DNA of 64,000 nucleotides. Origin: Dendrolimus kikuchii. Taxonomy: Eukaryota; Arthropoda; Insecta; Lepidoptera; Lasiocampidae. Position 1 is the stretch's first letter, and each line of letters opens with the position of its first letter. This document shows, in pieces, positions 56,101 to 64,000 of the stretch. A program made the position numbers and the translations under genes. The stretch lies in assembly GCA_019925095.2 (NCBI GenBank), contig CM034412.1, positions 10,950,001-11,014,000 of the forward strand. Reading direction: 5' to 3'. The notes under the pieces are model-generated. The model was not told the origin of the DNA. It made no database searches and worked only from the letters and a program-made list of their open reading frames with translations.

Positions 56101-57180
56101 ATCGACCGCGTGGACTGAATTTTTACAAGAAAACCTAAGCCGCACACCTGCGGCCATAAATGAGTACAATAACAATGGGATGATTTTTTCTAATTACAAT
56201 TTTTAAACACAAAGTAAACAAAAGACGTCCAAATACAGGAAAGGTAATTATTACCTTTACCGCAGGTGTGCCTTCACTTTGTCGGCGTGTAACAATATTA
56301 TAATTCGAAATAAAATTGAAATTGAAAGTGATACTTCTTAAGCATCACTTTCAATTTTTCACCGTTTTAGTTTAAAAAATATTATTATCAGTCTTATTTC
56401 GGTCCAAATTGGACCTATGTTTAATTATCAGTCTTATTGAGTCTCTACTCTATGCTACGCAACAATCTAAAACTCTTTATCTCATTCTCTTGCAATCTTA
56501 GTCCCTATAGATAGATATGTTTATCTCTTTTTAGTGTCGCGTTTTCGTTTCATCGGGTTTCAGATCACAATGATCCTAAAGAAGTTTCACTTCAAAAACC
56601 AAGGGACACGGTGATTTTATAAAGTACATACTTATCTAAGTTTGCTAAAGTAACCCGGAACACAGAAAATAGCTTCAAGTAATGTAATTTGGCAACGCAT
56701 CAAGTACTACGCCGTTGGCCATGAACAATGGCTGAAGCGTCCCTCATTCCTGAAACTTAACATTTCCTGCACGCGCCATCTTTGTCAGTAGAACATTGGT
56801 CATTTTGCATTCCGCTTCCCTTATTTTAGTATACAGTATAATTTATCTAAAACTCCCTCTAATCTCTCTGTTTACGATCTATCTTATTACATACTCGTAT
56901 AAAAACTCAATTGAATTTGTAACGTATTTATAGATTTTTTGAAAAAATTCTTAGGCTCCGACAAAGACAAATTCCACGTACAGATCTGTAAAAGCACATT
57001 TTATTACCTGTCGGCATTTGAACTAATTGTAATCCTTTTATGATCGTCTTCTTTTGTTCACTTATTTATTGGCATACGTTTCTAGTTATTGTGGAGAACA
57101 GCCTATTGTCCTATTGTACTCGTTTACGGCCGCTCAGGAGCATCATTAGCCATGTGTTGCGGATTATAAGTACAAGCTAA
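56101..57180. other. Intergenic upstream of promoter-like site
   Basis: Contains a local inverted repeat with 'attgaaagtgatacttctta' and 'agcatcactttcaatttttc' (about 56320-56360). No ORF recognised. Confidence 0.4.
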
Positions 57181-57232
57181 TTCTAGGAAATTATGTCGAC
57201 GTTGCCGGGCGGGCACATTTGCATTTGTGAAG

Positions 57233-57377
57233 TATAAAACGATGGCCTGATTGAGAGAGGGGGTCAGTTGAGCTACAACTACGATCTAGGCGTGACGTGT
57301 GTACATTCGGAAATCTAATAGTGACGGACTTTGCGCGTTTTATGGAATTACGACCTTCTGCATTACGTTTGGATTTG
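57233..57377 (+). promoter_or_regulatory. Core promoter with TATA and TCAGT initiator
   Basis: TATAAAA at 57233-57239 lies 33 bases before the A of GGTCAGT (57266), the classical spacing for an arthropod TATA plus initiator promoter. The following leader ('gtgacggactttgcgcgttt', 'cattacgtttggatttgtt') resembles the block at 26906-27049. A donor-like CTC|GTGAGA lies at about 57430. The transcript would run toward the right edge. No coding exon was recognised up to 64000, so the gene may lie outside. Confidence 0.5.
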
Positions 57378-57439
57378 TTGCGTTCACGCTTGAAACCGTT
57401 AAAACGTAAACTTAATTTTCTGTACTACTCGTGAGAACT

Positions 57440-57970
57440 TAAGGAAATTCTACGATTAAATTTAGGATGACGATAGTTTTTAGTTAGTTAGATCATTCAC
57501 AGAACGTCACTAATACGTCAGCTAGAACAATTAAATATGATAACTGTGACATTTATACCCTATGAAAACTGACAAAAAATTTGCTACTTGATTAGCGTGC
57601 AAACGTCAAAAGTGAAGTAGCTGGTTAGACAGAATACAAAGTACTTTGTAGGTGATACATAACAGTATTCCCCTTAACCAATCGCCTAGGGAGCCTATGT
57701 CATACTTTCAAGACCTAGTTTTCTACTTTCTAACCATATTAATTGATACGTACGCGGGTATTAAATGACGATCCATTAGAGTCGATTTCATATATGAATT
57801 TTACCCAGCTGCTTAACAAATAGACGCAATTATAGACCTTAGAACGAATTGATATTAATCTATTGACTTATGTTCTACACCATAACAAATCTGTAAATGA
57901 TTCAAGTTTGTAAAATTCGTTTAAAATTGAGTAAAAAATCAAGGGGGCTAATTCGTACCAGCAGATTCCA
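57440..57970. other. Downstream of promoter-like site, nothing recognised
   Basis: AT-rich with no supported exon. It would be intron if the promoter at 57266 is used. Confidence 0.35.
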
Positions 57971-57974
57971 AAAA

Positions 57975-58245
57975 TATAGTTTTTATAATTTTTGTCTGTG
58001 TGTCTGTTGTCGGAGTTATATCACGTGAAAACTACTGAACAGATTTAAATGAAACTCGATATGCACCTAGCTTATATCCCGAGGCGTAACTTAGGATACT
58101 TTTTATCCCAATTAAATGACGTAGTTTCCGTGGAATAGATGAAAATAGCGAAAAAGATGGCGCTGCGATTGTATAAATTTTGGAAACTTCGGAACGTATA
58201 TGAATGAAAATCGACGTATTGCTGGCTTATGACTAGAGTTATTTT
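57975..58245 (+). repeat. Interspersed repeat, family G-like
   Basis: 'ttgtctgtgtgtctgttgtc', 'ctactgaacagatttaaatg' and 'aggatactttttatccc' blocks as at 36880-37080. Confidence 0.55.
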
Positions 58246-58246
58246 A

Positions 58247-58556
58247 TTTTATTACACGAGTTCAGCAGACAAGCAGACGGCCCACCTGATAGAAAGCGGT
58301 TACCATCGCTTATGGACACTTGCAACCACAAAAATGCTCTAAATGCGCTGCTGCTCTATAAAGGTTGATTAGCAACTGTCCACTAATGCCGAAACACTAC
58401 CCAAGGTTGTTATGGCAGCATACTTTGGACCAGGTATGGTAATCATCCAGATGGGCAAATACCCTACCAGGCTGTCGGTTATTTTGTCGCCTATTACGAC
58501 AGGCCACCCGGCTGCAGGAAATTGTATTATTTTTCCGGTCCTGCACGGATAAAGTT
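58247..58556 (-). repeat. SINE-like retroposon, family A, full length
   Basis: Tail side 'ttacacgagttcagcagaca' at left, head 'ccggtcctgcacggataaag' at right. Diverged. Confidence 0.8.
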
Positions 58557-58985
58557 AACAACAGTTAACAAATTAATTTTTTTTCACTGTTTTTGTAATT
58601 TGACTACAAAATAATTAAAAAAATATATAGTGAAAAGTACCGCATACATGAAAAGCTACTCAATATGAACATAACTAACTTTGTGTTTAAAACGACACGT
58701 ATATGGCGTATTTTTTAATAATCTAAAAGACACTTAAAATTGGGTAAACTGAAATAACGCGATCATCGAAATTTGTCCCCACGTAATACAGTTAGCAAGG
58801 TTTTTTACGACCGAGTAATTTGGGAGACATATTTCACCCCAACTCACAAAAATTTGGTGGTCAGTAATAAAATTTCTCGCGAAAGGCTACGACCAACTTT
58901 TCCCAAAGTAAATATAAGTTTCTGAATTTTCTGCGCTCTTTTAGGGTTTCCTAGCCATTTTGGCAAAAATAAAATTCTTATTTTC
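58557..58985. other. Intergenic, nothing recognised
   Basis: AT-rich, no supported feature. Confidence 0.35.
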
Positions 58986-58989
58986 TCAT

Positions 58990-59200
58990 CACTCTTCTTA
59001 TTGTTATGAAAGAAAGAAGAAAGAAAGAAATATTTTATTAAGGACAAAAACAATACAGAATATTATCAAACAGTAAACCCATTGAAGCAGAATAAGTCCT
59101 ATAACTGGATCCAGTCTCAGTATATGCTGGTTAAGACCAACGCTGTTTTCCCGTCTGGGACCAGCCATTTAAGTTAAGTCGTACAATAAAAAACAAATAC
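58990..59200 (-). repeat. LINE 3' end, family F
   Basis: A (GAAA)n-rich left end (CTTT tail on the - strand) followed by 'aaatattttattaaggac', 'gctggttaagaccaacgct' and 'gggaccagcca' blocks similar to 22325-22500. Confidence 0.5.
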
Positions 59201-59229
59201 ATCAATGTAGCTACACGTACGTGAACTCG

Positions 59230-59510
59230 TGGTAGTAATGGCTAGCGCACGCGTCCCAAGCTCAAAGGGCGCGGGTTCGAATCGTGGCCGAACGCATGCA
59301 CCACTTAGGCAGTTTTCTAGCCTAATATGCATATCGTTACAATTGTCACGTACTAACAACGGTGAAGGAAAACATGGTGTTAAAACCAACACATCGAGGT
59401 AACCGATGTGTCAAAGCTGCCAAGCCGCCTTGGATAAGCGTGGTGGGAAAACTGTACGTTCACTTATAATGGAAGGCCCGAGCCCAGCAGTGGGACATAT
59501 ATTTTTTTTT
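59230..59510 (+). repeat. tRNA-derived SINE, family C
   Basis: Head 'cgtggtagtaatggctagcg', B box GGTTCGAATCG, then 'aacggtgaaggaaaacatgg' and a 3' end 'gcccgagcccagcagtggga' followed by T-rich sequence. A common lepidopteran SINE design. Confidence 0.7.
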
Positions 59511-59735
59511 TGTTACGGGTCCACTTGATGGCAAGTGGCTACTGTGGCCCATGGACATCTGAAATACTAAGGGAGCCGATGCGTTGCCTACCTCGTCGAC
59601 ACACTAAATATCTCTTTACGCCCTGTTTGAAGAGCCCCATATTGTAGCGCTCTGGGAAAACCGCGGGAGGGAGCTCATTTCACAGCTTGCTCACGTATGG
59701 CATAGAGAAGCGAGCGCCATTTATGGGCTATTATT
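59511..59735 (-). mobile_element. LINE ORF2 C-terminal fragment (CR1-like)
   Basis: Diverged copy of 19430-19690: 'ccacttgatggcaagtggct' and 'gaagagccccatattgtagc'. Stops are present. Confidence 0.55.
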
Positions 59736-59767
59736 ATTTTATACAATGCAGTGAAAAATTTATAAAA

Positions 59768-60350
59768 CTACTAGCGGCCCCGGCAGACGTTGTCCTGCCT
59801 TTAAAAAATAAAATTCTAGAACTCGATCCCAGAGCCACGTACCGGTTCTAATTGCGAATCTAAACCATCCGGGTACCCACTCAATCACACAAAAACAAAA
59901 TCACCAAAATCGCTCCAGGTGATTAGGAGGATTCCAGAACCCCATCTCAGCGCCACCTACCGGTTCTAATTGTGAATCTAAAAGAGTAATATAATTTTTT
60001 TTATTCTAAGTCATGACAAAATAAGATTAAAAATCTTGCCAAAAAATTAAAGTTTATAATTAACAAATAAAAAATAGGGGTTGATCGTAGAGGGGTGAAA
60101 ATTGAGGATTGTATGTATTTTTGTATGTTGTATCATAAAAAAATAGAAATTAAAAATTTTGTCTAAAAAATAAAATAAAAAATTTAGGGGTGGACTACCC
60201 CTAACATTTAGGGGGATGAAAAATAGATGTTGGCCGATTCTCATAGATACCGGATAAGCATAAAAAATTTCATCAAAATCGGTCAAGCCGTTTCGGAGGA
60301 GTATGGCAACGAAAACTGTGACACGAGAATTTTATATATTAGATAACAAT
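59768..60350 (+). repeat. CAGACGTTGTCCTGCC-type repeat, long copy
   Basis: Starts 'ctagcggccccggcagacgt', includes two units with 'agcgccacctaccggttcta'-like sequence, then AT-rich body, and ends 'gtcaagccgtttcggaggag' with a 'tatattaga' end. No coding capacity. Confidence 0.65.
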
Positions 60351-61149
60351 AAACAATAAGACAACATAACATTATAACAATTTGGTATCGCCAAGTAACC
60401 TTCTTTCGGCACATACAAAGTTTTCTTTAATTATTTAAATTCTTCCTTGAAATCTGACGTCGCGTTCCCTTGTCGCACGTTACGTCATTCATTGTCATAT
60501 CATAAAATAAAATAAATTAAAAACGCTCCGCTTGTAAATAAAATATCATAATTTAACACAAAATATATCGTGCCCGCAATACACTTCAAACATATAAGTA
60601 ACCCTCTCCGCACCATAAATATAAAATAAATTAACATAAAATAAATATAATAAATATTATAACAAATAAAAGTAAGTGGACTGAGGAGCAGAGGAGCAGC
60701 TGCATTTCATTCCCATTAATCAGGTAAGTGCGTGCTCATTCTCAAATTCCCTTTCAAAATTGTCCCAATCTCCTATTTTCTTACTTTGACACAGTTCGCT
60801 TAACGCTAAACCCAGAGCCGCCGCACCACAATTAATAATGAAAAAATATTACTAAACCAAAATTGTATCTTCAAAATTTTACACTGTATAAGAATTCATT
60901 GCAACACCAAGAGAGAAGCAAACGCTTTACCAGCCTTGAAGATGAGATAGGAGGGATAAAATAAAATAAAGGGGGTGAGATAGAGGGGATGGGGGGTATG
61001 GAACACGAGGACGGGACAGGGAAAATGCCTTTTCAGGCCGATATTCTGTAAAAGCGTGATATCATACCGTTCAAACCGGCCAAGCGAGCTGTAAAAGACA
61101 ATGGTTCCAGCGAGGATCAATGAAGTACGAGACAGAGCTGCATTAGATA
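60351..61149. other. Intergenic, nothing recognised
   Basis: AT-rich with purine-rich stretch near 60950-61020 ('ggtgagatagaggggatggg'). No supported gene. Confidence 0.35.
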
Positions 61150-61370
61150 AAAGAAAAAAGATTTATTTAGAACTACAACACAAGCGAGAATACATTACAC
61201 TAGCATAAATAAATATACAATGTAACATGCAGTAATTAAAAAAACGAAATAAGTGTAGCTCAAAATTGGTCCTAGCCCAGCTCGTTGCTGGTTAAGTTAA
61301 TCAGCGCTGATCTTCCGCTAGGGCCATTGAAGTGACATACACATACAAGGAAGCAAATAAAATACTAAGT
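61150..61370 (-). repeat. LINE 3' end, family F
   Basis: 'agcccagctcgttgctggtt' and 'tcttccgctagggccattga' are the reverse complement of family F sequence at 22325-22500. Confidence 0.5.
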
Positions 61371-61431
61371 GAAAAAAAAATCAAAAAAGAAAAACAAAAA
61401 TTATACCACAACAATCGAAAAAAAGATTACA

Positions 61432-61732
61432 TACATACATACATACATAACTTTACGCCAGTTCCCTTGCGGGGTAGGCACGAACAACAAAGCGCCATTT
61501 AGGCTTATTCTTACACACCTCACTTGCTTCTTTGACATTCATAGCTCTTGTCATGCACGCTCGTCTGTTCTTAAGACTCCTGACATCACCTTCTACTACT
61601 ACACGATCAATTTGATCGTGGAAGGTGTGTCGTGGCCTTCCACGACTTCTGCATCCATCCGCTTTTGCATTGTATATCTGTATAGTCATTCTTTCATCAT
61701 GCATTCTTCCCACATGCCCGAACCACGGGAGC
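61432..61732 (-). mobile_element. RTE-like LINE, 3' part, left of LTR insertion
   Basis: The (TATG)n tail is at the left, then codons for ARELA back to HVGRMHDERM. The sequence breaks at 61732 exactly where the LTR element starts and continues at 63150, so one LINE copy was split. Confidence 0.88.
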
Positions 61733-61813
61733 TGTAGTATAAAATATGTATGTACATAAGTGGGTAGTCTCAAATAAATCAGTGTTCAACCAACTTGCGT
61801 GTGTTTCACTACA
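61733..61813 (+). repeat. 5' LTR, 81 bp
   Basis: TG...CA ends, identical by eye to 63069-63149. Very short for an LTR; includes TATA-like and AATAAA motifs. Confidence 0.9.
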
Positions 61814-61929
61814 TGGTGACAGCGGTGCTATTTTAAATACAATTTAAAGTATTTAAACGGACTCCAAATTAGAAAATATTGTGTACAAGTGTATAAATAG
61901 ACTGAAAATATTAAATTTTATATATAATT

Positions 61930-62244
61930 ATGGAGCACGCGCGTCCTCCAGCGGAATTATCTCTCGAAGGCGGCCCTGCTGCACGTTCAGAAGCGTGGCG
62001 GAAATGGCGGAAGCTTTTTGAGGTGTTTTTAAAGGCGTCTGGAGTGAGTAAACAGCCTAGGGAAGTTCAGGCTAGTCTGTTGGTGAACCTCATTGGCTCG
62101 GCCGGCTACGAGGTATATACTACTTTCACATTTGAAGAGGGTGAAAATGAAGATGATATCAGTTGCATATTAAACAAGTTTGACGGTTACTTCGGAGCGA
62201 AACCGAATATAACAGTCAGGCGGTTTAAATTTTTTAATCGTTAA
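61930..62244 (+). pseudogene. Gag N-terminal part of the LTR element
   Basis: An ATG frame of 104 codons contains AWRKWRKLFEVFLKASG and YEVYTTFTFEEGENEDDISC, ending FGAKPNITVRRFKFFNR. The WRKWRK-FE-FL--SG and FDGYF--K-N motifs fit the gag-like start of Ty3/gypsy polyproteins seen in animals. It stops just after FKFFNR, where the usual polyprotein would go on. The missing nucleocapsid, protease, reverse transcriptase, RNase H and most of integrase indicate an internal deletion. Confidence 0.7.
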
Positions 62245-62260
62245 CCAAACACAAATTCTG

Positions 62261-62881
62261 ATGGGTAGACGCCTAAATACAAAATTACCGGTCAGTGCGA
62301 AGCTCCTGGGGGAAAAAGTAAATAATGATCAAAACTATCAAGCGTTATTAAACAACCGGTTAACGATTAAAAAATACTATGATCGGTCGGCAAAGTCACT
62401 TGAACGTTTGTCCTTAGGTGATAAAGCAACAATGATAAATAATGGAACTAGAAAACCGGTTTCAGTGGTTGCACGGGCAACACAGCCCAGGTCGTACATC
62501 GTAGAAGATGAGAGCGGAAATAGGTATCGACGAACTCGCAGTCACTTAGTAGTTCGAGCGCCTGGGGCTCCGGAGACTAAGGTGTATATGGGTGACAAAA
62601 AGACACAAAAGCCGGTGAAAACTCCAGCTGTGCCTAGGCGTAGAAAAAAATCACTGGATACAACGGGCTCGTCACCGCAAGCGAGTCGCGTTGTGCGGTC
62701 TGCATCGTCCGCGTTAGAAGGTGAAATCGAGGATTTAAACTCTTCGTTTCACAGCATCGCTGATGACTACAGCCCCAATAACACTACGGACTCGTCTAGT
62801 TACTTATCCTCCCCGTCCCCGAAATTAATTCCCGTAACAAGGTCAAAAGCGAGATTAGGACAAATGTCTAGAGATCATTAA
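62261..62881 (+). pseudogene. Integrase C-terminal part of the LTR element
   Basis: An ATG frame of 206 codons begins MGRRLNTKLPVSAKLLGEKV and includes QKKYYDRSAK-like and LSLGDKATMINNG segments. It then has SYIVEDESGNRYRRTRSHLV, a C-terminal integrase pattern of Ty3/gypsy, and a Ser/Pro-rich tail. It follows the gag-like frame after only 16 bases, so most of pol is deleted between them. The frame itself is open, but it lacks the catalytic core. Confidence 0.75.
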
Positions 62882-63068
62882 ATTCTATTCATTTGTTTGT
62901 TCATTATATTAATAAGAAAATATGTGTACTATACTAATCTAGAAAATATTGTGAATTATATTGTTGTGTATTTAGTTGCTTATTTATTAGGTTAATCTTT
63001 CTTATGTTTTAGTTTAATTAGTATTGGGTTGTATTTTTTTTTTCTCATTTTTTGTAAAAAGGAAAAGA

Positions 63069-63149
63069 TGTAGTATAAAATATGTATGTACATAAGTGGG
63101 TAGTCTCAAATAAATCAGTGTTCAACCAACTTGCGTGTGTTTCACTACA
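63069..63149 (+). repeat. 3' LTR, 81 bp
   Basis: Identical by eye to the 5' LTR and preceded by a purine-rich tract at 63056-63068. Confidence 0.9.
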
Positions 63150-63588
63150 GGAGCATTCCTTTTCTTACCTTCACCCCGACACTCTCTTTCAGACCAACTC
63201 TCTTTCTTACTTCGGTATTACGAACGCGGTCCGCGAGTGTTACTCCGCAAATTTTGCGCAGTGCTCGCATCTCGACCGCGTTTACTCTACTTTCATTCTC
63301 TCTCTTCTATACCCAACTCTCGCTTCCATACGTGAGCGTAGGTACCAGCACCGCGTTGTGTATGGCAAGCTGGGCCTTCTGGCTGAGGTTCTTAACGCCT
63401 AGAAGTTTACCTAACGCTCCATTCACACTTATCCCCAAATTCACTCTTCTTTCTATATAAGCGGTGTACCTTCCATCCCTGCTAAAAGCACATCCAAGAT
63501 ATACAAACTCATTCACTTGCTCCAGCATAACATCATCGACCATTATCCTTGCATTCGTTCTAGTTTCTTCTCTTTCAAACACCAAAAA
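63150..63588 (-). mobile_element. RTE-like LINE, part right of LTR insertion
   Basis: The - strand continues the LINE of 61432-61732 toward its 5' side: VNEFVYLGCAFSRDGRYTAY, VNGALGKLLGVKNLSQK and VLVPTLTYGSESWV, with frame breaks before the insertion point. It is the farthest 5'-reaching copy of the family here, and 5' truncated at about 63588. Confidence 0.85.
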
Positions 63589-64000
63589 AAGATTAAATAC
63601 ATATTATTTATATAGTTTGAGATAGTTATATCGATAAGAGTTCAAAAAGAGCAATGTAAAGAAACACGACACAACACAGACAGGATAGGTCAGACACATC
63701 CTCCAAATAGGCGCCATTACATAGCACTAGTATCATAAACAAGATCAGCTTTGCGCACTTGGTGGGCGTACAAGAACTTTTTAATTTAAGTCTAAATCCA
63801 TGAACACTTTGTATATTTTTTATGGGGGGGTGGGATATTGTTCCAGCATTTAGGCGTTAATCTATGCACGACTTAAGTATTCGACTAAATGTATTTCAAA
63901 CTACCTAAGTAAATTTAAAATACAATTTCGACTATGAAAGTTTAGTTATAGGAAATAGGATGTATATAAGTATAAAATATGGTGAAGAGAAAGTGGTATC
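63589..64000. other. Window end, nothing recognised
   Basis: AT-rich, with a short G-run near 63822. No gene or repeat supported. Confidence 0.35.

Larger units (their letters stand above)
61733..63149 (+). mobile_element. Deleted Ty3/gypsy-like LTR retrotransposon with 81-bp LTRs
   Basis: Two 81-bp direct repeats (61733-61813 and 63069-63149) are identical by eye, start TGTAGT and end ACTACA, and contain a TATA-like TATAAAATA and AATAAA. GGAGC at 61728-61732 and 63150-63154 is a 5-bp target duplication. TGGTGACAGCGG right after the left LTR is a primer-binding-site candidate. AAAAAGGAAAAGA right before the right LTR is the polypurine tract. The interior keeps only the two ends of the coding region, so the element is non-autonomous. 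Confidence 0.9.

Noticed and set aside
59250..59285. B-box sequence GGTTCGAATC as a tRNA gene
   Set aside because: Followed by SINE sequence with a matching inverted relative at 28208-28500.

Overview
This window looks like nuclear DNA of a moth or butterfly. It is AT-rich, gene-poor and full of insect transposable elements, and its only clearly cellular genes belong to the insect-specific Osiris family (DUF1676, secreted or membrane-associated cuticle proteins). The order-level call is an inference from the repeat types and the large introns; no species marker was seen.

Layout. Positions 1-12.9 kb hold the 3' half of Osiris gene 1 on the + strand. A DUF1676 transmembrane exon lies at 3716-3908. 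A composite exon at 8932-10252 can either be read through, giving a Lys/Asn-rich extension of 354 residues, or be spliced from a perfect internal donor at 9186 to a short Tyr-rich terminal exon at 12293-12372. A possible further upstream exon ends at 1270; the signal-peptide end lies outside the window or was not found. Positions 13-34 kb are intergenic: a Jockey-type LINE, many RTE-like LINE 3' ends, SINEs, a Helitron pair in opposite orientations, a promoter-like block at 26.9 kb, and a G/T-rich minisatellite at 31.6-32.3 kb flanked by a direct duplication.

Positions 34.1-44.7 kb hold Osiris gene 2 on the - strand. Three exons with compatible phases (44738-44578, 38988-38789, 34377-34151) encode the two-cysteine region, the middle and the membrane segment. 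Its signal-peptide exon was not identified. Its introns hold a hAT element with an 8-bp target duplication, a solo LTR with a 4-bp duplication, and several LINE and SINE copies. The two Osiris genes converge, about 21.8 kb apart, as expected for part of an Osiris cluster.

Positions 44.7-64 kb are mostly repeats: a decayed mariner transposase, a 1-kb foldback element, a possible two-exon gene for a 63-residue protein on the - strand (50035-49277), a TATA plus TCAGT promoter at 57.2 kb whose leader resembles the block at 26.9 kb, and a deleted Ty3/gypsy element with identical 81-bp LTRs inserted in an RTE-like LINE.

No rRNA, functional tRNA or CRISPR array was seen. Family names for repeats rest on motifs and structure recognised by eye; no database search was possible.
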